Source: CAZHTF01 sp964535305 (GTDB taxonomy: Bacteria > Planctomycetota > Phycisphaerae > UBA1845 > Fen-1342). Taken from it: DNA of 22,160 nucleotides. The number at the start of each line of letters is the position of its first letter. Position 1 is the stretch's first letter. The translations under genes and the position numbers were made by a program. Under the pieces are notes generated by a model. That model was not told the DNA's origin. It made no database searches and saw nothing but the letters and a program-made list of their open reading frames with translations. The DNA lies in NCBI GenBank assembly GCA_964535305.1, contig CAZHTF010000057.1, forward strand, positions 1-22,160, given 5' to 3'. Positions 1-9,200 of this stretch are shown here, piece by piece.

Positions 1-726
1 CCGGTCGTGGAGCCGCAGCCGCAGGTCCTGGTTCAGGCGCTGCGTGATCCAGACAAAGCGCAGGATCAGCGGTGCGAAAAGCGCGACCGCGCCCGCCGCC
101 GCGCCCATCAGCAGATCCGGCATGAACCGCACCTGCGAGACGCGCCGAATGTCGTCGGCGTAAAGATCGATCACGTCGCGGGCCGTCAGGATCAGCAGCA
201 TCGGCGCAAGGATGAACAGCACCTGGTGGCGGAACGCGAACATCAGGTGCCGCGGCAGCGGCAGCACCGGCGTAACCGGATGCCCGCGAAACAGATAGAT
301 TTCCAGCGCGATCTGCCGCACCGCCCGTTCCGCTGGGTATACCGCGATCCAGATCAGCACGATCGCCAGCAGGAACGGGACGATCGCCAGCAGCGAGGGC
401 AGCACGATCCAGCCGCCCAGTAGCGGAGCGTCGTAGCACAGCTCCAGCCAGTCGCTGGCCAAGAGCAGCGCCGCGTGCAGCGTCAGCAGCAGCGTCTGGA
501 TCCGCAGCATGCCGCGCGCGAAAAGCTGCTGGCCCGGCGCGGGGTCTTCCGGATTGGCGTCGAGCCGCTGCAGCACGCGCCGACACAGCAGCACCGCTAG
601 CAGCGGCGGCAGCAAGGTCGCCAGCGCCGCGGCGGCGATCACCAGTCCCGGGTCGACCAGCAGGCGATACGCCGGCCTGACGAATGCGAGCACGATCGAA
701 AGCACGACGATGACGGAGAGGTACAT
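1..726 (-). CDS. Polytopic membrane protein, N-terminal part, truncated by window edge (possibly M48-type peptidase)
   Basis: The reverse strand is open without a stop from the ATG at 726 to position 1, giving 242 residues. About six hydrophobic segments are visible, near residues 1-15, 27-47, 74-92, 103-125, 163-180 and 197-216, separated by short Arg-rich loops. Upstream in frame there is no ATG, GTG or TTG before a stop near 820, so 726 is the best start; no clear Shine-Dalgarno precedes it. The end of the visible part (a helix, then Arg/Leu-rich WITQRLNQDLRLRLHDR) resembles the stretch before the catalytic domain in planctomycete membrane-anchored M48-like metallopeptidases. That is a guess, because any HEXXH motif would lie beyond the left edge. 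It is transcribed divergently from the PilZ gene; the 204 bases between them show no feature I can defend beyond that gene's ribosome-binding site. Confidence 0.7.
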   Translation of the reverse strand, partial: MYLSVIVVLSIVLAFVRPAYRLLVDPGLVIAAAALATLLPPLLAVLLCRRVLQRLDANPEDPAPGQQLFARGMLRIQTLLLTLHAALLLASDWLELCYDAPLLGGWIVLPSLLAIVPFLLAIVLIWIAVYPAERAVRQIALEIYLFRGHPVTPVLPLPRHLMFAFRHQVLFILAPMLLILTARDVIDLYADDIRRVSQVRFMPDLLMGAAAGAVALFAPLILRFVWITQRLNQDLRLRLHDR

Positions 727-930
727 GCACGCGGCATGATACGCAGCCCCAGCCCGGCCGAAACAGGGCCCAAATCTGCGCCGTCCGAAAAAGCAGGTGG
801 CGACCCACAGCCGGTGCTCGCCTCATCATGTGGCGCATTACGCGCAAGTAATTAGCAGCGCGAATTCGGACGATGCAACCCACGTGAAATCCCGGTCAGC
901 CCCGCGCTGGCCGCTTCACGGGAGCGCCAA

Positions 931-1344
931 ATGGACGCCGAACAGATTGTGAAGCTATCGCCTGATGTGGTCGCCGAACTGCTGGGCACGGCCACGGTCG
1001 CGGCACACGCCAAGCAGCCGATGGGCGCGCGGCGTGCCGAGCGCTGGCCATTCGCGGGCACGGTCGAAGTCTGGCTGCCGGACGACGCCTACGGCGAGCG
1101 GCACCTGCTGGCCACGCTGCACAACCTGAGTCAGCATGGGCTGGCGATGCGCACGCGCCGCCCGATCCCGAGCGAGACGCGGCTCTCGATCGCGCTGCAT
1201 CAGCCAGAAAAGAGTTGCTACGGCCACGCGGTCGTGCGGCACTGCACGCGGGCCGCGGTGGGCTACCTGATCGGTCTGGAATTCGTCTTCAGCGATGCGC
1301 CGCTCAACGGTCCGAAACGCAGCACGCGACCACCCTCGCCGTAG
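931..1344 (+). CDS. PilZ-domain protein, putative cyclic-di-GMP receptor
   Basis: This 137-residue protein has one recognisable domain, about residues 33-122. It shows the two PilZ signature motifs: an RxxxR motif (R34-R38, in RRAERW) just before the first strand and an [D/N]xSxxG motif (NLSQHG, residues 65-70). An IGLEF strand near residue 115 closes the barrel. In known PilZ proteins these residues bind cyclic di-GMP, and the output is usually motility, adhesion or polysaccharide control. There is no second domain, signal peptide or membrane segment, so it should be a cytoplasmic single-domain receptor. The first 30 residues look like a short helical lead-in. The start is supported by GGGAG about eight bases upstream. 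Asn rather than Asp in the second motif is tolerated in many family members. The target cannot be read from the context; no cyclase or phosphodiesterase lies in the window. Confidence 0.78.
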   Translation: MDAEQIVKLSPDVVAELLGTATVAAHAKQPMGARRAERWPFAGTVEVWLPDDAYGERHLLATLHNLSQHGLAMRTRRPIPSETRLSIALHQPEKSCYGHAVVRHCTRAAVGYLIGLEFVFSDAPLNGPKRSTRPPSP

Positions 1345-1357
1345 CAACGCGGCTTCA

Positions 1358-1419
1358 GGCGAACGCCGCGCTCCAGCAGGCGCTAAATCCTGACCCACGG
1401 TCGTAGCGGCGCGTTCGCC
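1358..1419. repeat. Nine-base inverted repeat in a convergent intergenic gap
   Basis: GGCGAACGC at 1358-1366 pairs exactly with GCGTTCGCC at 1411-1419, with 44 bases between. It lies between the ends of two convergent genes (1344 and 1460). The long spacer and absence of a T-run make it a weak terminator candidate. In such GC-rich DNA a chance match is possible. Confidence 0.3.
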
Positions 1420-1459
1420 TCCTGCACGCGACGAACGCCGCCCGCGTTGATGCGGCGCA

Positions 1460-2503
1460 CTACTCGAGCATCCAGCGCTGAATCCTTTCGAAGTTCCCCA
1501 GCAGCCAGCGCACCTTTCGCCGCACCATCTGCAACACACCAAAGCCTGGAATCGGCCCGAAGGAGCCGGTCGCGGCGATCGGTACCGCGGATTCGGCGAT
1601 CATCGACTCGATCATCAGGTGAGGCACGGCGCGGCGCTGCTCGATCGGCAGCGGACCACGCATGCAATAGCCGATGAAGAAACGCCGCATGCGTGTTTCG
1701 TCGAAGAATTCTGGCCAGCTTCCCGGATCGCCTCCAGCCCGCAGCATCGAGAATTGCAGCAGTCCATTCGCCAGGTCCACCACCGCCGGCTGCACGCGGA
1801 CGGAATCTAGATCGAGCACGACCGCCACGTGGTGCCCGCGGAAGAGCATGTTGCCCGGGTGCCAGTCGCCGTGGATCACCTGTTTGGGCCAAACCTCGAA
1901 GCCAAGCTGGCCGACAGCCTCGGCGGCTTCGTCGTAGCGCTCGAATAGCTCCTGCGTGGTGGAAAGCAGCTCGGCCTCGTGACCGATGACCGAGTCGTGC
2001 CCGGTCGTGCTGCTGGGTATCGAATTCAGCCCGCTGCGCACCGGCGAGGCGTCATGATACGCCGTACGCGTCGGCGCATTCTGCGTATCAAAGGTCGCGG
2101 CGGCGGCGTGAAAACGCGCCAGGGTCTTGCCCGCGTGCGTCGTTTCCTCCAGCGAGCCGGAATAGGCCGCGCCCGCGGCATACTCGAACAGCTCGTACAC
2201 GCGACCCTGATACTCAACAAAGCTGCGCCCGGCGACCCGGGCCGGCACAACATCCGGCAGCGGGCAACCGGCGGCCCGAAGATGCTGCGTTAGGGCATGC
2301 GCGAAGGCGACACGCTCGGGCTGATCGCGGCCGACCGCGCGGCGCTTCAGCAGGAATTCGCCGCGCTGCGTATGTAGCAGCAGTTTGGGCGAACGCCGCG
2401 AGCCGCGCGAAAGCTCGCGGGCGCTCAAGACCTCGCCCAGTTCGTATTCGCGCAGCACCGCCGCGATCTCTGCCGGCGTGAAGTGTTCGCGCGATTGAAT
2501 CAT
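1460..2503 (-). CDS. APH-fold phosphotransferase (aminoglycoside phosphotransferase / homoserine kinase-like)
   Basis: This 347-residue protein has the hallmarks of the APH/choline-kinase-like fold. FLLKRR (K53) is the likely ATP-binding lysine. The catalytic loop is HGDWHPGN at residues 211-218, with D213 as the expected base and N218 as a metal ligand. DLD at 231-233 is the second metal motif. In this family the enzyme transfers phosphate from ATP to a hydroxyl of a small molecule; substrates range from aminoglycosides to homoserine, choline and sugars and cannot be told from the motifs. It resembles chromosomal housekeeping-type members more than acquired resistance enzymes, and no mobile element is nearby. 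It starts 16 bases after the stop of the upstream dockerin-like gene, so the two are probably co-transcribed, though a functional link is not obvious. No signal peptide or membrane segment is present. Confidence 0.82.
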   Translation of the reverse strand: MIQSREHFTPAEIAAVLREYELGEVLSARELSRGSRRSPKLLLHTQRGEFLLKRRAVGRDQPERVAFAHALTQHLRAAGCPLPDVVPARVAGRSFVEYQGRVYELFEYAAGAAYSGSLEETTHAGKTLARFHAAAATFDTQNAPTRTAYHDASPVRSGLNSIPSSTTGHDSVIGHEAELLSTTQELFERYDEAAEAVGQLGFEVWPKQVIHGDWHPGNMLFRGHHVAVVLDLDSVRVQPAVVDLANGLLQFSMLRAGGDPGSWPEFFDETRMRRFFIGYCMRGPLPIEQRRAVPHLMIESMIAESAVPIAATGSFGPIPGFGVLQMVRRKVRWLLGNFERIQRWMLE

Positions 2504-2518
2504 GGGCGGTACATGCGG

Positions 2519-3628
2519 CTAGCGCGGCGCCGGCGCACCCAGTAGCGCGTCGACGAAGGGTTCGATGTCTCGGCTGTCGAGCAGCCCGTCTGCGTTGGCG
2601 TCGCCGCGGCGCAGCGCGTTGACCCCGGGGAATCGCCGCTGATACTCGCCCAGGTCCAGCAGCGCCAGCACGAACGGATCGATGTCGAGCTTGTCGGTCT
2701 GCTCGTCGTTGTTGAGATCGCCGAGCCGGTCATACTGGGCGGTGAGCCGCGCGTTCTTTCGTGGCACAAACGCGATGCTGGCCGCGTCCGCCGCAAAGGC
2801 GTCCGCCGGGATACCCGCGCTCAGCCAGCGGCCGAAGACGTGCTGCCCTGCTCGCAGCGGCGCATCGACGCGCACATCGGCCCCCAGCGGCACGTCCAGC
2901 AACCGGCTGCTTGAGCAGGCCTCTGCCGCTTCGCCGATCGTCACGCTCAGCGTGGCCGCCGCGCGCGGATCGGGCTCGATCAGCAGTATGCATCGCGCCT
3001 CGAGCCAGATTTCGTCGACCAGCCAGCCCGCCGCGCCGGCATCGGCCGCGACACGCAGCCGCACTTGAACCCGCTCGTGCATCCCGCCCGCCGGCAGCGG
3101 CAAGACGCCGCGCAGGCTGGGGCCGCTCAGCACGCCGACCGGCAGCCAGTGCCCATCGCGATCGCTGCACTCAATCAGCAGCGCTGCGCCGGCCTGGCCC
3201 GGCATCGGACTGGCGCTGATCCAAAGCGCGACGCGCGCGTATTCGCGCAGATCGAGCCGCTGCGTGCAGATCTGAGCGGCGCGATCGGGCCCGGGCGCCG
3301 CGAGCCGGGCTGCACCACCCTTCTCGACCCAATCGGCCTGCCATTCGCTCCAGCGGGCGGCGTCCATAGCGCTTGAAAAATTGTCGTGGAAAATTGTGGA
3401 CGCCGGCGGCGGACCTGCGGGCGGGTCGGCCCGCGGCGGATCACCGGCGAGAATGCGCGGCGCGGCAACGCACAGCAGCGTCGTGAACACAAGCTGCGCA
3501 AATGAGGGACGAATCAGCGCGCTCCTTGAAACCCTGTGACCACCGCCGCGCGGCTCGGCGACGGCGATACGGCTTGTCGCACGCGTCTGCAATTGCAAGC
3601 GTGCCGCCGTGGCGGGTGAGGTCGCCAC
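2519..3628 (-). CDS. Secreted protein with C-terminal dockerin-like repeats (DIDPFV type), function unknown
   Basis: The longest frame is 369 residues from the ATG at 3628. A signal peptide (LVFTTLLCVAAPRILA) sits only at about residues 46-61, after a long Arg-rich lead, so the true start is probably internal. The body (about 75-300) shows a beta-rich FHDNFSSAMDAARWSEW opening, like concanavalin-type lectin/glucanase folds, but no catalytic motif I can name. The C-terminus is a duplicated calcium-loop module: GDLNNDEQTDKLDIDPFVLALL, then GDANADGLLDSRDIEPFVDALL (each written here as its loop plus helix, about residues 302-363). The paired DIDPFV/DIEPFV style is common in planctomycete exported proteins. 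The normally acidic position 5 of the first loop is Asn/Asp as expected for calcium binding. The gene lies between the M14 peptidase and the kinase on the same strand. It is probably exported and surface-associated; the binding partner is unknown. Confidence 0.75.
   Translation of the reverse strand: MATSPATAARLQLQTRATSRIAVAEPRGGGHRVSRSALIRPSFAQLVFTTLLCVAAPRILAGDPPRADPPAGPPPASTIFHDNFSSAMDAARWSEWQADWVEKGGAARLAAPGPDRAAQICTQRLDLREYARVALWISASPMPGQAGAALLIECSDRDGHWLPVGVLSGPSLRGVLPLPAGGMHERVQVRLRVAADAGAAGWLVDEIWLEARCILLIEPDPRAAATLSVTIGEAAEACSSSRLLDVPLGADVRVDAPLRAGQHVFGRWLSAGIPADAFAADAASIAFVPRKNARLTAQYDRLGDLNNDEQTDKLDIDPFVLALLDLGEYQRRFPGVNALRRGDANADGLLDSRDIEPFVDALLGAPAPR
3522..3527 (-). promoter_or_regulatory. 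Shine-Dalgarno sequence pointing to an internal, non-ATG start
   Basis: The reverse strand reads AAGGAG here, a strong ribosome-binding site, inside the longest frame of the secreted dockerin-like protein. Seven bases after it lies an in-frame ATT (3514-3512), and four bases after it an in-frame CTG (3517-3515). Starting at either would put the signal peptide at the very N-terminus, where it belongs. No in-frame ATG or GTG exists at a suitable distance. Confidence 0.4.
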
Positions 3629-3629
3629 G

Positions 3630-3658
3630 AATACACTTTTCTATCGTACTCCGGGCAA
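3630..3658 (-). promoter_or_regulatory. Candidate sigma-70-type promoter for the dockerin-like protein/kinase pair
   Basis: On the reverse strand TTGCCC (3658-3653) is followed after exactly 17 bases by TGTATT (3635-3630), each matching four of six consensus bases. Transcription would begin near 3623, downstream of the ATG at 3628. If the promoter is real, the protein cannot start at 3628, which agrees with the internal ribosome-binding site at 3522-3527. Confidence 0.35.
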
Positions 3659-3681
3659 GCCGCGGTTAACGCCCGCTGCCA

Positions 3682-3709
3682 CGCTCCGGCTGCTCAGGCG
3701 CCCGGAGCG
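3682..3709 (-). terminator. Stem-loop downstream of the M14 carboxypeptidase gene
   Basis: CGCTCCGG (3682-3689) pairs perfectly with CCGGAGCG (3702-3709), an eight-base stem with a 12-base loop, about 58 bases after the carboxypeptidase stop. No T-run follows on the reverse strand. It could be a terminator or a barrier in an intergenic leader. Confidence 0.4.
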
Positions 3710-3766
3710 CCGGTCAACCAGAGTATCACGCTCGATAACGCCTTTGGACTTCGGCGAACGCTCCGC

Positions 3767-6064
3767 TCAACTCGCACCGCACAGCCAGTCCGCAAGCAGA
3801 ATCCCCAGATCGCCCGAATCGGTCTGCTGATCGCCATTCAGATCGCCGCCTGGCCCGGCGAGCCAGCTCGATAGCAACGCCCCGAGATCCGACGAATCGG
3901 TCCGCTGATCGCCGGTCAGGTCGCCGACGCACGGCTGCGGCGGGCAGGCCTGATCAACGACCAGGAAATCGTCGATGGCGGCCTCCACCACCGAACCGGA
4001 GCCGATGTCTTCCGCCACGAAGCGCAGCGTGAAGCTGGCCGGCAACGCGGGCAACAGATCACGCACGCGGAATTCGTGGAAGTACCAGCCGCCCGCGGCC
4101 TGCGCGCCGGCGGGCCCGACCGTTTCAACATTCACCCACGCCCCGCCGACGGGCGCGATGTCAATTCGGAACGTGTCCGCGTTCGGCGCGCTGCCGGCAC
4201 TGTTCGAATACCAGCGCCAGTACGAAACGCGCGGGTCGCTGGCGCTGCCGAGGTTGATCGCCGGCGTCTTGAGCGTGGTCTTGCCGCCGTCCACGTCGAA
4301 TTGGCCCAAGCTGGTTCCGCTGCGGCCATCGGTGACCCAACAGTTCACGCCGCTGCCGGGCGTGTGATCGTCGGCGGGTTGTGCGGCGGTCGGCTGCGGG
4401 TCCGAAAGGCTCCAGACGCCCGCGCTGGCGTTGTCGCCCACGTCGCCGACGCTCCAGCCATTCGCGCCATTCTCCATCTGATCGGCGAAGAGCGTGCTCA
4501 GATCGGTCGCAACAATTGTGAACGGCGCGGCGCCGCCGGCATCCGGCGCGGTAACCGTGCGGCCGCTGCTATCCGCCGCCTGCGCGTAGAACTCGATCGT
4601 TCGGCCGCAAGGAACGCTTGGCAGCGTCGCGAAGTGCGCCACTCCGCCAGCGGCCGACAGCGGAAGCGCCGCGAAGGCCGCGCCGCCGGCGACGCGCCAG
4701 AAGAGCTGCGGCGAAGCGGGGTCGAGCGTGTCGTAGAGCGGCGCGATGTCCAGATCGATGCGCGGCGCGCTGGAGAGCGTCGTCTGCGGCGCAGGCAGCG
4801 GTTGTCGGATCTGCAGTGTGTCTTCGAACACATCCGCCAGCGCGAGCGTCAGCGCGAAATTCTCCTCGCCCGTGGGGATGATCTGGTCCGCGGGCAGCAC
4901 AAATCCGTCGAGGCCCGTATCGCGCAGCTCGACGCCCCAGCCCCAGATGCCGCGATTCTCATAGGTCCAGTCGCTCATCACGCCGGAGGCCACGTAGAGC
5001 GTCGCGCCGGTCGGGCCGGCCTCGTAGGTCTGCCCGTGCACCGCGGCGATCGCCGCCGCCATGCGCGCGTTGATGTCGCGAAACGTCGGGCCGTCCGGCT
5101 CGGCCGGCTCGCTGGTGCTGTAGCCGTAAGGCGAAAGAATGAGCTGCGAGAAGCTGTGAAAATCGATGTGCGTCACGATTTCCGGATGCGCTAGCACAAA
5201 GTCGCGCAGCGCGGCGGACTCCGGCTCCGAAAACGCCGCGGTGCCGCGATAGGTGTCGTTGCTGGGCGTGCCGCTCGAGCCAGGCCCACCGAAGCCGACC
5301 GACCAATTGCGATTCAGATCGACGCCGAACGAGCCATCGCTGTTTGCGCGGCGGTTCTTGCGCCAAAGGCGATTGGTGGACCAGGTGTAGACATAGCCGT
5401 CGGGGTTGACCAGCGGCACGATGAAGAACGTGAGCTTGTCGAGCGCCTCCCGTATGGCCGCATTCGTGTCGTAGTCGCGGACCAGGCGATCGGCGATGTA
5501 CATCATCGTCATCGGGCTGATCCACTCGCGCGCGTGCTGCCCGCCGTTGAACAGAATGCCCGGGCGCGTCGCGGTCAGACTGCCGCTGACGCGAACGCCG
5601 TAGATCGTGCGGCCCTCGAGCGATTGCCCGACGGTGAACTTGGTGACCAAATCCGGCCGCAAGGCCACCAGTGTATCGAGATAGGCGTTGATCTCGGCGT
5701 AGGTCTTGTAGTTGTCGAACCACCCGCCGCCGCGGAGCTGCAAGGCAGCCTGCTCGCGATCCAGCAGCGTTTGCAGGTCGTCGAGCACGATCTGGTGCGC
5801 CAGGCCGCTATCGCGCAGGGCCGGCAACGATTCGGGTGCGACGCGGAAAACGATCTGTCCCAGGCCCAGCGACTCGGACCAGTGATCGCCGCTGATCGCG
5901 AGCATCTTGTCGAGGTCGGCCTGGGTTTCGAGCGTCACGCGGACGAGACGGTGCTGATCGAAGCGCTGCAACTGGGCCAGCGCGCGGACGCCAGCCAGCG
6001 GCGGCGCAGAAATCAGCAGGCAAAGCGCAAGGGGGCGGAGCCAACGCGGCGCGGTCGGTCGCAT
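3767..6064 (-). CDS. Secreted M14 zinc carboxypeptidase with C-terminal dockerin-like repeats
   Basis: A 765-residue exported metallopeptidase. A signal peptide covers about residues 1-30, followed by a propeptide-like segment (33-110) as in the carboxypeptidase A group. The catalytic domain (about 115-415) has the zinc ligands H177 and E180 in HARE and H303 in DFHS, substrate-binding N251-R252 in DLNRNW, Y357 in TLYVAS (equivalent of Tyr248 of bovine carboxypeptidase A) and the catalytic base E379 in GVELRDTG. All key residues are intact, so it should remove C-terminal residues from peptides outside the cell. A linker domain (about 420-510) and a jelly-roll region (about 518-705, resembling domains of immune-inhibitor-A-type proteins) follow. 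Two EF-hand/dockerin-like loops (GDLTGDQRTDSSDLG and GDLNGDQQTDSGDLG) end in DWLCGAS. Cysteines flank the repeat pair. AAAGG lies six bases before the ATG. Confidence 0.93.
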   Translation of the reverse strand: MRPTAPRWLRPLALCLLISAPPLAGVRALAQLQRFDQHRLVRVTLETQADLDKMLAISGDHWSESLGLGQIVFRVAPESLPALRDSGLAHQIVLDDLQTLLDREQAALQLRGGGWFDNYKTYAEINAYLDTLVALRPDLVTKFTVGQSLEGRTIYGVRVSGSLTATRPGILFNGGQHAREWISPMTMMYIADRLVRDYDTNAAIREALDKLTFFIVPLVNPDGYVYTWSTNRLWRKNRRANSDGSFGVDLNRNWSVGFGGPGSSGTPSNDTYRGTAAFSEPESAALRDFVLAHPEIVTHIDFHSFSQLILSPYGYSTSEPAEPDGPTFRDINARMAAAIAAVHGQTYEAGPTGATLYVASGVMSDWTYENRGIWGWGVELRDTGLDGFVLPADQIIPTGEENFALTLALADVFEDTLQIRQPLPAPQTTLSSAPRIDLDIAPLYDTLDPASPQLFWRVAGGAAFAALPLSAAGGVAHFATLPSVPCGRTIEFYAQAADSSGRTVTAPDAGGAAPFTIVATDLSTLFADQMENGANGWSVGDVGDNASAGVWSLSDPQPTAAQPADDHTPGSGVNCWVTDGRSGTSLGQFDVDGGKTTLKTPAINLGSASDPRVSYWRWYSNSAGSAPNADTFRIDIAPVGGAWVNVETVGPAGAQAAGGWYFHEFRVRDLLPALPASFTLRFVAEDIGSGSVVEAAIDDFLVVDQACPPQPCVGDLTGDQRTDSSDLGALLSSWLAGPGGDLNGDQQTDSGDLGILLADWLCGAS

Positions 6065-6148
6065 GCGGGGCCTTTCTGGAACTGCTGGGGATGGCGCGAA
6101 CCCTCCAGCGGGTGCGCGGGTGCGGCTCGCTCAGCAGCCTTTCAACTT

Positions 6149-6177
6149 AATGTAGACACCCGCACGCCCCTATTCAA
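6149..6177 (-). promoter_or_regulatory. Candidate sigma-70-type promoter for the M14 carboxypeptidase
   Basis: The reverse strand has TTGAAT (6177-6172), a 17-base spacer and TACATT (6154-6149). Each hexamer matches four of six consensus bases and sits in the only AT-rich patch of the 219-base gap between the TPR gene and the carboxypeptidase. It would give a leader of roughly 80 bases. Confidence 0.4.
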
Positions 6178-6223
6178 GCCGAATCTGCGGGCGAGGGCGG
6201 GGGCCGCGAGCGCCGCGCGCCAC

Positions 6224-6255
6224 GGATCGCGACGCTGAGCCGCGACCCGCGATCC
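6224..6255 (-). terminator. Stem-loop just after the TPR gene
   Basis: GGATCGCG (6224-6231) pairs with CGCGATCC (6248-6255) around a 16-base loop, beginning 28 bases beyond the stop of the TPR gene. There is no T-run. The position suits the end of the epsI-exosortase-TPR transcription unit. Confidence 0.4.
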
Positions 6256-6283
6256 GCCGCGGCGCTGGATTCGCGGCGCTGAC

Positions 6284-9200
6284 CTAGCGCGGAATACTGA
6301 TCTTTTCCTGCAACGCGCGAAATTCGGCCCAATCCGCGTCATTGAGGACGGCGTGCTGCTGTTCGAGCTTGGCGAGCTGCTCCAGCCGCTCGCGCAGCTC
6401 AGCCAGCGGCGGCTGCGGCTGCGAATGCGCCGTCGCGATCCAGCGCAACAGCGCCCGCGCGTGTGCCGGCGGAGCGCTCTGCGCCAGGCGAATGCAACGC
6501 TCTAGGATCGGCAGCGCGTCGCCCGTGCGATTCAGCCGCACCAACGCGCGCGCCAGCGTATCCTGGTAATCCAGATTCTCGGGATTCATCGTGGCTGCCT
6601 TGCGGGCCAACCGCTCGGCCTCGGTGAACTGCGCGCGGTGCTCCGCGAGAATCCACGCCAGGTTGTTGAGCGCTTCGCCATTCAACGGATCGAGTTCCAA
6701 CGCGCGGCGGTAGGCCTTTTCCGCCTCGTCCAAGCGATTGGCCTGATACTCCAGCAGACCGATCCGCAGATATGGCAGGCCCCAATCCGGTGCGAGCTGC
6801 GTCGCCGCCTGGCAGAGCGCCAGCGCGGCACTGCGATGCGTGCTGTCTGGAGACGCGCCCAGCGCGCCGCACGCCGTCGCCAGCAGCTCCGGATCATTCA
6901 ACTGCCCGCGATTCTGGCGCACCAGCTCGAAGATCGCGGCGTGCTCGCCGAGCGCAGCGTGCCAAAAGAGCCGAAAGCGCAGCACGCTGCGATTGTCGGG
7001 CGCGAGCCGCGCGGCCTCCTCCATGCGCGCCCGCGATTCATCAAGCCGGCCGGAGAGCCGCAGCAATTCCGAAAGCGCCAGCAGCACGCCAACGCCCGCG
7101 GGCTGCGGACTGGCGGACATCAGTTGCTCGAGCTGGGCCAGGCCGGTGGCAAGGTCGCCCTGCGCTTCGTGCAGCCGGGCGCTGGCCACGATCAGCGTTT
7201 CGTCCTGCGGGTTGTTTTTCAGGGCGGCGTCGAGCGTCTCGCGTGCGTCCCGAAGCCAGGTCTCCTCGCGCGATTGCAGCGCCAGGTCAACCAGCGTGGC
7301 CACAGCGTCGGGGCGGCTCGGCTCGCGCGCCAGGGCGCTGCGAACCCACTCGCGCGCCTGACGTGGTTCGCCTGAAGCGCGCTCCACGTCGGCCTGGGCC
7401 AGGATCATGGTCGCATCGGAGGGCAGGGCGCCGACCGCCCGAATGGCCCGCTGCCGCGCCAGCGAGTAGTCGCGCCGCCCCACCGCCAGCCCGATCAGCG
7501 CCAGGTGCGCGTCGCGCGAGGTCTGATCCAGCGCAACCACCTGGTCCAGCAGTTTCTCGCCCAAGGCCACATCCGCGGCCTTGCCCGATTCAATCAGCAG
7601 CAGCGCCTGAATCCGCAGCAATTCCGGGTCTTTGGGGCTCTCACGCTGCAGCCCACGATGCAGCTCGATCGCACGCGGCTTGTCGCCCTCGGCATTGCGG
7701 CGAAAGAGCCCGCGCATCAGCCTGCGAGCCAGCGAGGAATTCTGCGGATGCGCAGCGGCACTCGCCGACCAGATTTCGATCGCCGCGTCGATCTGGCCGC
7801 TGTCGTACAGATACTGACCGTAGACCTCGTCGCCGGCGCCCTCACTCGCGACGCTGCGCAACGCCTCAAATTCGCGCAGCGCGTCCGGCGTCCGCTCCAT
7901 TTGCAGCAAGAGCTTGATCCGCGCCAGCCGCGCCGCGAAGCTGTTGTCCTTCTCCAGCCGCTGATCCAGCAGCGCCAGGGCCTCCTCACCGCGACCCGCC
8001 GAAAACAGCAGCGCGGCGCGGGCGACCGGCACTTCGAGCGCTTCCGGCGCGATTGCCTCGGCCTCGTCCAGGTATTTCAAGGCGCGCGGCAGGTCGCGCT
8101 GCTGCGCATAGACGAGCTGCGCCAGCGTCAGCCGCGCCTGAAGGTCGCGTGGATCGCCGGCCGAGAGCAGCTTCAACTCCTCGATCGCACGCGGGAAATC
8201 GCGCTCCTGCAGGGCTACGTCCAGCCGCGCTGCGCGCGAACGTTGATCGTGCGCCGGCAGGCGATCCAACACATCCTTGGCGTCCGCAAAACGCCGCTGC
8301 CGTGCGTACAGACTGCTCAGGCGATTGGCCGCGGTCACCGAATCGGGTTGGATCGCCAGCGCCCGCCGATAGGCCGCCTCCGCATCGACCAGCTTGCCCT
8401 CGCGCTCGCGCAGCGCCGCGAGCATCAGCGCCGGCGCCGCCCATTCCGGATCGGCGTCAAGGCAGTAATTCAGCAACGTTTCCACTTCATTGCCGCGCGC
8501 GGCCCCATCGCTGGCGCCCAGCAGCAGCGCCGCCTGGCAATAACGCCAATTCAGCCCGGCTTCGCCTTCGATCTGCTTGATCTGGTCGACCAGCGCTTGT
8601 GCACGGGCCGCATCCGGCCCAGCCAGCGCCAGCTGAAACAGCAGCAAGCGCGAGGGCAGGTCCGCGGGCTCCCGCTCGGCCAGGGCGCGCAGCCGAAGCT
8701 CGGCCTCCTGCGGCCGGCCGCCGCGCGCATCCAGCAGTGCAATCACCATGTCCATATTGTTCTGCTCGGGCGCGTCCTGGATCGCTGGTCGCGCCTCGGC
8801 GAGCACCTGCCGCGCTTCATCCGCGCGGCCGGCAAGCTGCAGGTATTCACCCAGCGCCAGCCACGGCCCGGCCAGCTCCGGCTTGCGCTGCGCTATCGAG
8901 CGCAACACCGCCGCCCCCTCGTCGATCCGCTGCGAGCCGCCCAGCACGCGGGCCAGCTCGGCCGCGACCTCCAGCGCATCCGGCATTTTCGACAACGCCG
9001 ATCGCAGTTGCTGCTCAGCCTCGGCGGCGCGATTGGTGGCCAGCAGCGCGCGGGCCCGCAGCACGGCATGCGCCGGCTGCAGATCCTCCGGTGGCACGAG
9101 CTGCTCGATCTCCTGCAACACCTGGGCCGCGACCGCACGCGCCGCGCCCGACTCGGCGCTCTGGGCCATCTCGAGCGCCGCTTGCAGCGCCAACGTCATG

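Noticed and set aside
955..1542. A 195-codon minus-strand frame opposite the PilZ gene
   Set aside because: It is Arg-rich without a recognisable domain, and the plus-strand frame carries both PilZ motifs.
4076..5194. A 372-codon open frame on the plus strand opposite the M14 carboxypeptidase
   Set aside because: It is Arg/Ala-rich, lacks any motif, and lies opposite a gene with all catalytic residues intact.
5990..6064. Lipoprotein signal in the M14 carboxypeptidase (Cys at residue 15)
   Set aside because: The Cys lies inside the hydrophobic core (LALCLLIS) without a Gly/Ala before it, and a normal signal peptidase site follows.
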